64,000 bases of DNA from Ralstonia thomasii. GTDB lineage: Bacteria; Pseudomonadota; Gammaproteobacteria; Burkholderiales; Burkholderiaceae. The notes under the pieces are model-generated. The model was not told the origin of the DNA and did no database searches. It worked only from the letters and a program-made list of their open reading frames with translations. The DNA lies in NCBI RefSeq assembly GCF_958405895.1, contig NZ_CATZAR010000003.1; one strand, written 5' to 3'. Both the position numbers and the translations under genes were made by a program. This document shows, piece by piece, positions 18,652 through 28,274 of this stretch (within the stretch, counting starts at the first letter, position 1; every line of letters starts with the position of its first letter).

Positions 18652-19701
18652 ATGGATAGCGGAAACGACCACCAGAAATTCTTATACCTCCTGCTGTTCG
18701 CCGTCACGCTCGGACTCTGCTGGATCCTCTCGCCGTTCTTTGGCGCCGTGTTCTGGGGCGTCATCCTGGCGATCCTGTTCCAGCCCGTGCAGCGCGCGCT
18801 GGTTGCCCGCATGGGCAAGCGGCGCAATCTCGCAGCGCTCGTCACGCTCGCCCTGATCATCCTGATCGTGATCCTGCCCGTCATCTTTGTGGCGGCGACC
18901 ATCGTGCAGGAGATCGGCGTTGCCTATCAAGAGATTCAGAGCGCGCAGCCGAATTACTCCCGGTACCTTTCGGAAGCGGTTCATGCGCTGCCGACGTGGG
19001 TGCAGCAGTTGCTTGCCAAAGCCGGTCTGACCAACATTGCCGGCATCCAGAAGAAGCTGGCCGATGGCGCCGCGCAGATCAGCCAGTTTGCCGCCACGAA
19101 GGCGCTGAGCATCGGGCAGAACACGTTCCAGTTCGTGGTGGGTTTTGGCGTGATGCTGTACATGGTGTTCTTCCTGCTGCGCGATGGCACCGAGATCGGC
19201 CGCCGCGTGCGCCGCGCGCTGCCGATGGACGAAGAGCACAAGCGCCTGCTGCTGAGCAAGTTCACCACCGTCGTGCGCGCCACCGTCAAAGGCAACATTG
19301 CCGTGGCGCTGGTGCAGGGCGCGCTGGGCGGGCTGATCTTCTGGATCCTTGGCATTGACGGCGTGGTGCTGTGGGGCGCGCTGATGGCGTTCCTGTCGCT
19401 GCTGCCGGCGATTGGCGCGAGCCTCGTGTGGATTCCGGTCGCGGTCTACTTCCTGATGGTGGGGGCGATCTGGAAATGCGTGATCCTCGTCGCGTTCTGC
19501 GGCGGCGTGATCGGCCTCGTCGACAACCTGCTGCGCCCGCTGCTGGTCGGCAAGGACACCAAGATGCCCGACTGGGTCGTGTTGATCTCCACCCTGGGCG
19601 GAATGGAGCTGTTCGGCATCACCGGCTTCGTGATCGGCCCGCTGGTCGCCGCATTGTTCATGGCCAGCTGGGACATCTTTGCGCGCGGGCAGAACGAATG
19701 A
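18652..19701 (+). CDS. AI-2E family membrane transporter (PerM/YdiK type)
   Basis: The 349-residue polytopic protein has about eight membrane helices, starting with LLFAVTLGLCWILSPFFGAVFWGVILAIL (a family hallmark) and ending with GGMELFGITGFVIGPLVAALFMA. AI-2E proteins export autoinducer-2 in E. coli, but other members act as Na+/H+ antiporters or have unknown cargo, so the substrate is left open. It stands alone and converges on the enoyl-reductase-like gene. Confidence 0.9.
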   Translation: MDSGNDHQKFLYLLLFAVTLGLCWILSPFFGAVFWGVILAILFQPVQRALVARMGKRRNLAALVTLALIILIVILPVIFVAATIVQEIGVAYQEIQSAQPNYSRYLSEAVHALPTWVQQLLAKAGLTNIAGIQKKLADGAAQISQFAATKALSIGQNTFQFVVGFGVMLYMVFFLLRDGTEIGRRVRRALPMDEEHKRLLLSKFTTVVRATVKGNIAVALVQGALGGLIFWILGIDGVVLWGALMAFLSLLPAIGASLVWIPVAVYFLMVGAIWKCVILVAFCGGVIGLVDNLLRPLLVGKDTKMPDWVVLISTLGGMELFGITGFVIGPLVAALFMASWDIFARGQNE

Positions 19702-19731
19702 TGCTTCGGCCGAATGGGCGGCGCGTCCCGC

Positions 19732-20976
19732 TCATATGCGCTCGAACCGCAGACCTGCGTGGCGGGTCAGGCGCTCGATAAAGCGTTCATCGAACATCGT
19801 GGCCGGCGTCCAGAAACCGCCCGGTCGCCCGATCTTGATGCCGTCTTTCACGTGGTCCAGCGCGAGGCTGGCAGCGGCCTGACCGAGCATCTTGCCGGTC
19901 GAGCCGTAGCCCGGGTCGCGATCGCCGCTCACCTTCACGCGCAAGGTGTTGCCTTGATCGGTTCGGCCGAACAGCCGCAGGTCGTAGCGGCCAGCCAGTT
20001 GCGCCGCCGGCGTGGGGCCTTCGCCGGGTTTGGGCAACAGAAAGCGCTGCATCACGATGCGAGCGGGCTTGATGACAATGCCCAGCATGAATGCACCCAG
20101 GCCGGCCACCATCGTCATGGCTTTCATGCGGCCGCTCAGGCCGTGCCCGGTGATCACCGCTTCGTCATAGAGGAATGGATTGCCATAGGCGTTGCCGGAC
20201 AAGGCGTTGGAGCGGTGCACCACGCGCTCGTTGATGGCGGCCATGACAAAGGGCGCAATCCACGCATCGAAATCGGCATCGAACGCCGCGCCCCGGACAG
20301 AGCGCTGGCGCGCCGTGAAGCCGTGACCCTTGGGGCAGAGCGCATAGGGATCGGCCAGCTCCTTGCGCAAGGCGGGGTCGGCTGCGGCTTCCTGCACGAC
20401 GTTGATCAGGCTGGCGATCGTGCCGCCCGATGCGCCGCCCTTTAGCGTCTTGACGCGCAACTTCACCTGCGTGGCGGGCGTCCCCCATTGCCGCATGGCG
20501 TGTTGCTGCAGGAAGTAGACACCCATGTCCGACGGCACCGAGTCGAAGCCGCAGCAATGCACGATGCGCGCCCCGGACTGCTGCGCCGTCGCTTCATATG
20601 TGCCGATCATGCGCCTGATCCACTGCGTCTCTCCGGTGAGGTCGCAGTAGTCCGTTCCGCTTTCGGCGCAGACCTTGATCAACGGCTCGCCATATAGGGC
20701 ATAGGGGCCGACCGTGGACACCACCACCCGCGTCTGTGCGCACAGGGCCTGCAACTGTGCTTCGTTGGCAGCATCTGCCACGATGATCGGGATGGACTCG
20801 CCTGCCGCACCCAGCGAACATTTGACCTCCTGGAGCTTCGCTTCGGATCGTCCGGCGATGGCCCAGCGCAGCGTTTCCGCATCCCCCGAAAAGTGTTCGG
20901 CCAGGTAGCGGGTCAGGATCTGGCCGACAAAGCTCGTGGCGCCAAACACGACAACGTCATAGTGAGGAGCGGGCAT
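19732..20976 (-). CDS. Saccharopine-dehydrogenase-like / trans-acting enoyl reductase family protein
   Basis: The 414-residue protein opens with a Rossmann motif (YDVVVFGATSFVGQILTRYL) and has the family signatures ETQWIRRMIGTYEATAQQSG and IVHCCGFDSVPSDMGVYFLQ. Mycobacterial relatives act as trans enoyl reductases in lipid synthesis and fungal relatives as saccharopine reductases; the bacterial role outside these is unclear. GGAAG 5 nt before 20976 supports this start over a frame extension to 21048. Monocistronic, with an NAD(P)-binding oxidoreductase role likely. Confidence 0.88.
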   Translation of the reverse strand: MPAPHYDVVVFGATSFVGQILTRYLAEHFSGDAETLRWAIAGRSEAKLQEVKCSLGAAGESIPIIVADAANEAQLQALCAQTRVVVSTVGPYALYGEPLIKVCAESGTDYCDLTGETQWIRRMIGTYEATAQQSGARIVHCCGFDSVPSDMGVYFLQQHAMRQWGTPATQVKLRVKTLKGGASGGTIASLINVVQEAAADPALRKELADPYALCPKGHGFTARQRSVRGAAFDADFDAWIAPFVMAAINERVVHRSNALSGNAYGNPFLYDEAVITGHGLSGRMKAMTMVAGLGAFMLGIVIKPARIVMQRFLLPKPGEGPTPAAQLAGRYDLRLFGRTDQGNTLRVKVSGDRDPGYGSTGKMLGQAAASLALDHVKDGIKIGRPGGFWTPATMFDERFIERLTRHAGLRFERI

Positions 20977-21228
20977 GGGGTCTTCCTTTTTGTTCCATCG
21001 TTCGGCAGCAAGCAATAGTGAAGGCGCCGGACCCGTCGAGCAACTCACGGCGCCGGCATCGCTCGACCTGGGCAGATACGCATCCGCCCGGCGTCAGTCC
21101 AGGCGTTCGCCAGCCTCCGGCACCTGAAAGCTTGTTTCACATTATGGAATTCGCCAGGAATTTCTCCTGCGTGGCCTTCCCGTTTGCTGAAAAACCATTC
21201 CGCATTGCAAAATAAGTTGTCTATCTCA

Positions 21229-21257
21229 TTGAAAAATAAAGAAAAACTAACTCTTAT
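21229..21257 (+). promoter_or_regulatory. Candidate aceA promoter
   Basis: TTGAAA at 21229-21234 is separated by exactly 17 bp from TCTTAT at 21252-21257, giving a fair sigma-70 promoter that reads toward aceA. It ends directly against a perfect palindrome. Confidence 0.5.
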
Positions 21258-21271
21258 GTCTTATATAAGAC
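21258..21271. promoter_or_regulatory. Perfect 14-bp palindrome GTCTTATATAAGAC, operator candidate
   Basis: The palindrome sits immediately downstream of the proposed -10 box of aceA, covering the expected transcription start. This is the classic place for a repressor. The binding protein is unknown; a GntR-type regulator of carbon flow is one possibility. Confidence 0.5.
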
Positions 21272-21386
21272 CTTGCTGCGACGCGTCAAAGCCGGCCTAC
21301 AATGAATCCATGCTGCTCGCTTCGAATTCCGTAGCTGCACACGCAACCGATTCTTCTCAAACGCGCTTTATTTCCAGGAAATTGAC

Positions 21387-22973
21387 ATGGCCCAGTATCA
21401 AGACGACATCAAGGCAGTTGCCGGTTTGAAAGAGACCCACGGCAGCGCATGGAATGCGATCAACCCCGAGTACGCTGCCCGCATGCGTGCCCAGAACAAG
21501 TTCAAGACGGGTCTGGACATCGCCAAGTACACCGCCAAGATCATGCGCGCGGACATGGCTGCCTACGACGCCGATCCGTCCAAGTACACGCAGTCGCTCG
21601 GTTGCTGGCACGGCTTCATCGGCCAGCAGAAGATGATCTCCATCAAGAAGCACTTCAACAGCACCGAGCGCCGCTACCTGTATCTGTCGGGCTGGATGGT
21701 CGCTGCGCTGCGCTCCGAGTTCGGCCCGCTGCCGGACCAGTCGATGCACGAGAAGACTTCGGTCAGCGCGCTGATTCGCGAGCTGTACACCTTCCTGCGC
21801 CAGGCCGATGCACGTGAACTGGGCGGTCTGTTCCGCGAGCTGGATGCTGCCAAGGACGCTAACGCTAAGGCCGCCATCCAGGCAAAGATCGACAACCACG
21901 TCACGCACGTCGTGCCCATCATTGCCGACATCGACGCTGGTTTCGGCAACGCAGAAGCCACGTACCTGCTGGCCAAGCAGTTCATCGAAGCGGGTGCCTG
22001 CTGTATCCAGATCGAAAATCAGGTGTCGGACGAGAAGCAGTGCGGCCACCAGGATGGCAAGGTCACCGTGCCGCATGAGGACTTCCTCGCCAAGATCCGC
22101 GCGATCCGCTACGCGTTCCTGGAGCTGGGTGTGGACGACGGCATCATCGTGGCCCGTACCGACTCGCTGGGCGCAGGCCTCACCAAGCAGATCGCCGTGA
22201 CCAACACGCCGGGCGACCTGGGCGACCAGTACAACGCGTTCCTCGACTGCGAAGAACTGTCGGCCGACCAACTGGGCAACGGTGACGTCGTCATCAAGCG
22301 CGACGGCAAGCTGCTGCGCCCGAAGCGCCTGCCGAGCAACCTGTTCCAGTTCCGCGCCGGCACGGGCGAAGCGCGCTGCGTGCTCGATTGCATCACCTCG
22401 CTGCAAAACGGTGCCGACCTGCTGTGGATCGAAACCGAAAAGCCGCACATCGCGCAGATCGGCGGCATGGTCAAGGAAATCCGCAAGGTCATCCCGAACG
22501 CCAAGTTGGTGTACAACAACAGCCCGTCGTTCAACTGGACGCTGAACTTCCGCCAGCAGGTGTATGACGCGATGAAGGAAGCCGGCAAGGATGTGTCGGC
22601 CTACGAGCGCGGCCAACTGATGAGCACGGAGTACGACGACAGCGAACTGGCAAAGCTCGCCGACGAGAAGATCCGCACGTTCCAGGCCGATGCATCGCGT
22701 GAAGCCGGCATCTTCCACCACCTGATCACGCTGCCGACGTACCACACTGCCGCGCTGTCGACCGACAACCTGGCCAAGGAATACTTCGGCGACCAGGGCA
22801 TGCTCGGTTATGTGGCCGGCGTGCAGCGCAAGGAAATCCGCCAAGGCATCGCCTGCGTCAAGCACCAGAACATGTCGGGCTCGGACATCGGTGACGACCA
22901 CAAGGAATACTTCAGCGGCGAAGCGGCACTGAAGGCTGCGGGTAAGGACAACACCATGAACCAGTTCCACTGA
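21387..22973 (+). CDS. aceA: Isocitrate lyase
   Basis: The 528-residue enzyme cleaves isocitrate to succinate and glyoxylate in the glyoxylate shunt, needed for growth on acetate and fatty acids. Catalytic-loop residues are visible in DEKQCGHQDGKV (cysteine at 219), with substrate-binding VVPIIADIDAGFGN and the C-terminal LPTYHTAALST. It belongs to the longer betaproteobacterial/Pseudomonas-type class (about 530 residues against 434 in E. coli). AGGAAA precedes the ATG. It is monocistronic, has its own promoter, and is closed by a strong terminator. Malate synthase and aceK are not in this window. Confidence 0.97.
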   Translation: MAQYQDDIKAVAGLKETHGSAWNAINPEYAARMRAQNKFKTGLDIAKYTAKIMRADMAAYDADPSKYTQSLGCWHGFIGQQKMISIKKHFNSTERRYLYLSGWMVAALRSEFGPLPDQSMHEKTSVSALIRELYTFLRQADARELGGLFRELDAAKDANAKAAIQAKIDNHVTHVVPIIADIDAGFGNAEATYLLAKQFIEAGACCIQIENQVSDEKQCGHQDGKVTVPHEDFLAKIRAIRYAFLELGVDDGIIVARTDSLGAGLTKQIAVTNTPGDLGDQYNAFLDCEELSADQLGNGDVVIKRDGKLLRPKRLPSNLFQFRAGTGEARCVLDCITSLQNGADLLWIETEKPHIAQIGGMVKEIRKVIPNAKLVYNNSPSFNWTLNFRQQVYDAMKEAGKDVSAYERGQLMSTEYDDSELAKLADEKIRTFQADASREAGIFHHLITLPTYHTAALSTDNLAKEYFGDQGMLGYVAGVQRKEIRQGIACVKHQNMSGSDIGDDHKEYFSGEAALKAAGKDNTMNQFH

Positions 22974-23002
22974 TTCACGGATACAGGTCTCGCCCGAAGC
23001 AG

Positions 23003-23035
23003 AACGCCAACCCATTGCGGGTTGGCGTTTTTTTT
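23003..23035 (+). terminator. Rho-independent terminator of aceA
   Basis: AACGCCAACCC and GGGTTGGCGTT pair across a 5-nt loop (ATTGC), and eight Ts follow from the GTT. This lies 30 bp after the aceA stop codon. Confidence 0.9.
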
Positions 23036-23247
23036 GGGGGTGGGCAATTCCGACGCAATGCATTGCTTGAACCTGCCGTTTCGCGTCCACCCACAGGACG
23101 TTGCGCGCAGATGGGATTGATAACCAAAGCACATCAATCGTTCCGAAAATTGCACTTCTCGTTTGTCGGTCTCCCGGCGAACATTGCCAAAACGACAAGC
23201 GCCGTCCAACGGCGTATTCTTTTTTTTGGCTTCCAGGAGACACCTCG

Positions 23248-24543
23248 ATGCACCCCCCGTCCAGCCTTTCGACCGGGCAATCCAAGGCCGCTGCGGTCTT
23301 CCGCGTCACCGCCGGGAATTTCCTGGAGCAGTTCGATTTCTTCCTGTTCGGCTTTTACGCCACGCAGATTGCCAACGTCTTCTTTCCGACCGAAAGCGAA
23401 TTCGCCTCGCTGATGATGACGTTCGCTGTTTTTGGGGCTGGGTTCCTCATGCGCCCGCTGGGCGCAGTCGTGCTCGGCGCCTACATTGACGATGTCGGTC
23501 GCCGAAAGGGCCTGATCGTCACGCTGTCGATCATGGCAAGCGGGACCGTGCTGATTGCGTTTGTTCCCGGCTACGCCACGATCGGCCTGCTGGCACCGGC
23601 GCTCGTGTTGCTGGGGCGTCTATTGCAGGGTTTCTCGGCGGGCGCGGAACTGGGCGGCGTATCGGTGTATCTGGCCGAGATGGCCACGCCCGGCCGCAAG
23701 GGTTTTTTCACGAGCTGGCAGTCCGCCAGCCAGCAGGTCGCAATCGTCGTAGCGGCGGGCCTGGGCTTCGCGCTCAACCAAGGGCTGAGCGCACCGGCCA
23801 TCGCCGCATGGGGATGGCGTGTGCCGTTTTTCGTCGGTTGCATGATCGTGCCGTTCATCTTCGTGCTGCGCCGTAATCTTGAAGAAACGCAGGAGTTCAA
23901 GGCACGCAAGCATCGTCCGAGCATGAAGGACGTACTCAGCACGCTGGTGCAGAACTGGGGCGTCGTCATCGCCGGCATGATGCTGGTGGCGATGACGACC
24001 ACGAGCTTCTACCTCATCACGGTGTATGCGCCCACGTTCGGGAAGACGGTCCTGCACCTCAGCACGGCCGACAGCCTGCTCGTCACGCTCTGCGTGGGGG
24101 TGTCGAACTTCGTGTGGCTGCCGATTGGCGGTGCGCTCTCCGACAGGATTGGCCGTCGGCCACTGCTCATCGGCATGACGGTGCTGACCATCGCCACTGC
24201 GTATCCGGCGCTTTCGTTTCTCGCGCACGCGCCGAGCTTCATGAATATGCTGCTCGTGCTGCTCTGGCTGTCGTTCATGTACGGCATCTACAACGGCGCG
24301 ATGATCGTTGCGCTCACGGAGGTGATGCCCGTGCAGGTGCGCGTTGCAGGGTTCTCGCTCGCCTACAGCTTGGCGACGGCGGTATTCGGCGGCTTCACCC
24401 CCGCCATCTCGACAGCGGCCATTCATATGACCGGCGACAAGGCGGCCCCTGGCTACTGGATGAGTCTTGCCGCCGTGTGCGCTCTCCTGGCGACGTTGAC
24501 GCTCTATCGCCGCCGCGCGGTGACGTTGGCTCCGGCGCACTGA
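23248..24543 (+). CDS. MFS transporter of the citrate/tricarballylate-proton symporter type
   Basis: The 431-residue protein has twelve predicted membrane helices. It carries the family start GNFLEQFDFFLFGFYATQIANVFFP, the MFS loop motif AYIDDVGRRKGLIVTL, and the repeat loop SDRIGRRPLL. Length and motifs resemble CitA and TcuC, which import citrate or tricarballylate with protons. CAGGAGA lies 7 nt before the ATG at 23248. The next gene starts 56 bp downstream and encodes a periplasmic binding protein; a LysR regulator converges from the other side. Exact substrate is inferred only at the class level. Confidence 0.9.
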   Translation: MHPPSSLSTGQSKAAAVFRVTAGNFLEQFDFFLFGFYATQIANVFFPTESEFASLMMTFAVFGAGFLMRPLGAVVLGAYIDDVGRRKGLIVTLSIMASGTVLIAFVPGYATIGLLAPALVLLGRLLQGFSAGAELGGVSVYLAEMATPGRKGFFTSWQSASQQVAIVVAAGLGFALNQGLSAPAIAAWGWRVPFFVGCMIVPFIFVLRRNLEETQEFKARKHRPSMKDVLSTLVQNWGVVIAGMMLVAMTTTSFYLITVYAPTFGKTVLHLSTADSLLVTLCVGVSNFVWLPIGGALSDRIGRRPLLIGMTVLTIATAYPALSFLAHAPSFMNMLLVLLWLSFMYGIYNGAMIVALTEVMPVQVRVAGFSLAYSLATAVFGGFTPAISTAAIHMTGDKAAPGYWMSLAAVCALLATLTLYRRRAVTLAPAH

Positions 24544-24599
24544 CGCGCAGCACGTTCCGTATATTCACAAGCAACGCACGACCTGGCACGACCCTCACC

Positions 24600-25382
24600 A
24601 TGAAGACTCTGTTCCTGAAACTCTGCGCAGCCGCGCTCGTCGCAACCTCGGCAGCTGCAGCTCACGTCCAGGCTGCCGAGCTGCACGTCATGAGCTCCGG
24701 TGGCTTTACCGCCGCCTATAAAGTGCTCGGGCCGAAGTTTGCAGCGCAGACGGGCAACACGCTCAACACCGCGCTTGGACCGTCGATGGGCAAGTCGCCC
24801 GAAGCGATTCCGAATCGGCTTGCGCGCGGCGAGCCAGCGGACGCCGTCATCATGGTCGGCTACGCACTCGACGATCTGATCAAGCAAGGCAAGGTCATCC
24901 CGGAATCGCGCGTGGAACTTGCCGATTCGCGCATCGGCATGGTGGTTCGCGATGGCGCAGCAAAGCCCGACATCAGCTCGCCTGAGGCCCTCATGCAAGT
25001 GCTGCTGCATGCCAAGTCGATTGCCTACTCGGACAGCGCAAGCGGCGTGTATATCGAGCGCGAGTTGTTCAAGAAGCTCGGCATTGAAGAGCAGGTCAAG
25101 GCGAAGGCGAAGATGATTCCGCGCATTCCGGTGGCGTCGGTGGTGGCCACGGGCGACTACGAGATCGGTTTCCAGCAAGTCAGCGAGTTGCTGCCGGTGC
25201 AGGGCGCCACCTTTGTCGGAAAGATTCCGGAGTCGCTGCAGTCGGTCACACGCTTTGCGGCGGGCATTCCCGTTGGGGCACCGCATCCGAAGGAAGCCAA
25301 GGCGCTTCTCGACTATCTTGCTTCGCCCGGCGCTCAGGCAGACGTGAAATCGACTGGCCTCGATTCGGTACTTGCGCGTTGA
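24600..25382 (+). CDS. Periplasmic ModA-like substrate-binding protein without its transporter
   Basis: The 260-residue product has a signal peptide (about 1-24, ending HVQA) and a type II periplasmic binding fold similar to ModA: ELHVMSSGGFTAAYKVLGPKF at the start and a terminal ALLDYLASPGAQ. No ABC permease or ATPase gene is nearby. It follows the citrate-type MFS gene at 56 bp and is probably cotranscribed, so it might bind an organic acid rather than molybdate. Function otherwise unknown. Confidence 0.85.
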   Translation: MKTLFLKLCAAALVATSAAAAHVQAAELHVMSSGGFTAAYKVLGPKFAAQTGNTLNTALGPSMGKSPEAIPNRLARGEPADAVIMVGYALDDLIKQGKVIPESRVELADSRIGMVVRDGAAKPDISSPEALMQVLLHAKSIAYSDSASGVYIERELFKKLGIEEQVKAKAKMIPRIPVASVVATGDYEIGFQQVSELLPVQGATFVGKIPESLQSVTRFAAGIPVGAPHPKEAKALLDYLASPGAQADVKSTGLDSVLAR

Positions 25383-25418
25383 GGCACGGCGCCCGCGTGG
25401 CAGGGCAAGCGCTGCTGG

Positions 25419-26336
25419 CTATGCATCGCTTGCCATCATGCCGCTGCGCTTCGCTTCAATGATCATCCGGTGAAATTCCTCCGCGGCCGGTGTGAGCGCC
25501 CGGCCGCGCCGCTTCACGATGCCCACGCGCCGGTTCACCACCGGCTCCACCAGCGGCACGCTCGTGAGAATCGGGTGCTCATGCCCCGGCATGGCCATCG
25601 ATGGCACCGCAGCGACACCCAGCCCCGCTTCAACCAACCCCAGCATGGTCGTGACGTGCCGCGTTTCGCAGACGCTCGGCGCACGCGGCGCCACGGCCGA
25701 CAGCGCCTGGTCCAGCAGCAGGCGGTTGCCGGAGGTCTTGTCCACTGAGACGTATTCGTGTTCGTAAAGCTCGTTCCACGTCACGCGCTTCTTGCGGGCG
25801 AGCGGATGATCGCGCCGGCAGGCTGCAACAAACCGCTCCTGAAGCAGCATCTTGAACTCGATCTCGGGCTCTTGGCTGCCCATGAAGCTCACGCCAAAAT
25901 CTGCCTCGCCGCTGATGACTGCACCCAGCACTTCGTTCGCGCTTGCATCCAGCAGCTTGACCCGGATGCGCGGAAAGCGGCGGTGATAGGTCGCAATCAG
26001 GTTCGGCAGAAAGTAATAGGCCACCGACGGCACGCATGCGATGGTCACCTGCCCGAGGCGGCTCGATGAAACGTCGCGGATACCGAGCAGGGCGACGTCG
26101 AGATCGTCGAGCAGTTGTTCAGCGCTGCGGGCAAACACGCGGCCGACGGTGGTGAGTGTGACGCTGCGGGTGGTGCGCTCAAACAGGGGAACGCCGAGCG
26201 CGCTTTCGAGCTTGTCGATCCGGCGGCTCAACGCGGGCTGGGAAATGCTGATCGCCTCGGCGGCCTTCCGGAAGTTGCCCAACTCCACCACCGCGCGAAA
26301 TGCCTGCAAGTCCGTCAAATCGAAATTGATGCCCAC
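25419..26336 (-). CDS. LysR-family transcriptional regulator
   Basis: The 305-residue protein has an N-terminal winged helix (FRAVVELGNFRKAAEAISISQPALSRRIDKLE) and a LysR substrate-binding domain from about residue 90. It converges on the binding-protein gene, 36 bp away. Regulators of this group often sense small organic acids, so control of the MFS/binding-protein pair is plausible. That is inference, because LysR genes more often lie divergent from their targets. Confidence 0.92.
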   Translation of the reverse strand: MGINFDLTDLQAFRAVVELGNFRKAAEAISISQPALSRRIDKLESALGVPLFERTTRSVTLTTVGRVFARSAEQLLDDLDVALLGIRDVSSSRLGQVTIACVPSVAYYFLPNLIATYHRRFPRIRVKLLDASANEVLGAVISGEADFGVSFMGSQEPEIEFKMLLQERFVAACRRDHPLARKKRVTWNELYEHEYVSVDKTSGNRLLLDQALSAVAPRAPSVCETRHVTTMLGLVEAGLGVAAVPSMAMPGHEHPILTSVPLVEPVVNRRVGIVKRRGRALTPAAEEFHRMIIEAKRSGMMASDA

Positions 26337-26534
26337 CGGCCAGCCTCCACATCCCAGATGCGCAGCATTTTGCGCGATTTATCACGGGGTGACACGTCTC
26401 CAGCGGCCCGCGGCGTGGCCCGCCCGGTTGGATGCTTTGGCTCGGGCGGCAGGTACCAGACGCCGATCAACTCCGACGGCGGCCAGTTTGCGCGACTGCT
26501 CGGTCTGTAGATCGGGGGCGGCGCTCACGTGAGG

Positions 26535-28034
26535 CTAGCCAACCGTGGCGTAGTCAATGCGGTTGCGGCCTTTACGCTTGGCTTCGTAGAGCGCATCGTC
26601 CGCAGCCTTGGTCAATGCGTTCAGCGACGGGAAGCTCGCGCGCCGCGCGGTCGCGCAACCGACGCTCACGGTGAAGGGGGCCAAACCTGCGTCGCCGACG
26701 GACGCGCCGGCGCCTTCCACTTCGGCACGGATCGCTTCGGCGATCCGCGTGGCACCCGCTTCGTCCGTATCGGGCAACAGCACCACGAATTCCTCTCCGC
26801 CGTATCGGGCCGCCAGGTCGCCGCGTCGTCGCGCATGCTTGGAAATGCACTGGGCGAGGTACTGAAGCGCGACGTCGCCCTGAGCATGGCCGTGCGCGTC
26901 GTTATAGCGTTTGAAGTGATCGGCATCGATAAAGAGCACGGACAGCCGACTGTCATTCCGTTGCAGCCGATCCCACTCGTTCTCCAGCGCGACATCCAGG
27001 GCGCGCCTGTTCTTCAACCCGGTGAGCGGATCGGTTTGCGTAAGCTCGCGCAGGTGGTTTTCCGCCATCACGCGGCCCCGCAGCGCAAAAGCCAGGAGCC
27101 AGACACCTGCGCAGAACGCAAGACTCACCGACAGCGACGACAACCCTACGATCCATGACAGCCGCTGCCAAGCTGCAAGGGCATCGCTCATTGCCGGGGC
27201 CACCACGGCGATGAAGGGGGTGCCCGGCACACGTTGAAACGTATAGAGGCGCACCACGCCATCGCTGGCCGACGGTGCTACATAGAAGCCGGACTCCTGA
27301 TTCACCATGCGCGGGAACGTCAACGATTTGCTCAGATTGAACGCGCGGGCTGCGCCGGGCGGATTTCGCGCCATTAGCGTGCCGTCGGTGCGGACAATGG
27401 CCGTGATGCCGCGCGGCCCGACATCAAGCCTTTCAAGAAGCTGCCGGAAGTAATCGAGGTCGATCGCCACTAGCGCGGTGCCGGCAAACGTCCCATCCTG
27501 TCGGTTCATTCTTCGGCTCAGGGCGATGGCCTCCACGCCTGCGCGTGACCGGGCCTTATAGACGCCGGACACATAAAGGCCAAGGTTTGCGTGCTCGCGA
27601 TGGACGATAAAGTAGTCGCGGTCGCTGAAATCCCAGCGGTGGGTCAAGGAGCAGCATCCGTCGACGAGCTGGCCCTTGTCGTCGGTCACGCCCATGCCGG
27701 TGACATACCGGGCAGAGGCCGTCGGGCTGAACAGCAGATCGTGCCGAACCTGCGGATCGAGGTTGCGGATGCCGGGTTTGTCGAGTGCGCCTATCAGCGT
27801 CTGCAGCGATTGATCTGCCGATTCAACGGTGCGCGAAATGTGGCTGGCCAGAACGGCAGCGACATTCTTCGAGGTGTCGTGTGCGTGCTCGATGGCCGTT
27901 TCGCGGTTGGCCCAAAGGGTCAGCACGCTGATTGCCAGGACAATGAATGTGAGCAGCGTCCCCAGCGCACCAACAACAAAGGGATGGTGGCCTGCCGATG
28001 TGGCCAGCCGTCGGGCGAGGGGGCGAAGGTGCAT
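26535..28034 (-). CDS. Membrane diguanylate cyclase with Cache sensor domain
   Basis: The product, 499 residues from the ATG at 28034 (a GTG at 28064 would add ten), has a first membrane helix near 20-42 and a dCache sensor domain (about 55-270: VTDDKGQLVDGC, FSDRDYFIVHR). A second helix (about 280-305) and a GGDEF domain follow. GGEEF lies at about 412-416 and DPLTGLKNRRALD precedes it. An RRGD five residues before GGEEF is a canonical I-site, so feedback inhibition by cyclic di-GMP is expected, unlike in the cyclase at 16009. Confidence 0.92.
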   Translation of the reverse strand: MHLRPLARRLATSAGHHPFVVGALGTLLTFIVLAISVLTLWANRETAIEHAHDTSKNVAAVLASHISRTVESADQSLQTLIGALDKPGIRNLDPQVRHDLLFSPTASARYVTGMGVTDDKGQLVDGCCSLTHRWDFSDRDYFIVHREHANLGLYVSGVYKARSRAGVEAIALSRRMNRQDGTFAGTALVAIDLDYFRQLLERLDVGPRGITAIVRTDGTLMARNPPGAARAFNLSKSLTFPRMVNQESGFYVAPSASDGVVRLYTFQRVPGTPFIAVVAPAMSDALAAWQRLSWIVGLSSLSVSLAFCAGVWLLAFALRGRVMAENHLRELTQTDPLTGLKNRRALDVALENEWDRLQRNDSRLSVLFIDADHFKRYNDAHGHAQGDVALQYLAQCISKHARRRGDLAARYGGEEFVVLLPDTDEAGATRIAEAIRAEVEGAGASVGDAGLAPFTVSVGCATARRASFPSLNALTKAADDALYEAKRKGRNRIDYATVG

Positions 28035-28274
28035 GTCGTGGTCTTGGGCGACGACAAACCGCACCTCAGCCTGGTCGACGAGGCATCGGGCGATCGATCT
28101 TGGGGACGGTTTGGATGCGTGTGGGGCACGCCGTCACCGCTGGTTATCGGCACAAGACACCAAAACTGCAGCCCGGCGAGCGGTTGACGTGGTTCCCGCT
28201 CAGCGCAAGGGCGCGGAAGAGGGCAGGCGGGCGTCAGTGCCCCCGCCTGTCGCCTGCCCCGCCCCGCGCGCGGC

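Larger units (their letters stand above)
20977..21386. other. Long AT-rich divergent promoter region upstream of aceA
   Basis: No gene is seen. The interval becomes AT-rich from about 21130 and carries the aceA promoter and a palindrome, annotated separately. Confidence 0.7.

Noticed and set aside
21357..23309. 650-codon minus-strand frame opposite isocitrate lyase
   Set aside because: Isocitrate lyase is unmistakable on the plus strand; the opposite frame lacks any family pattern.
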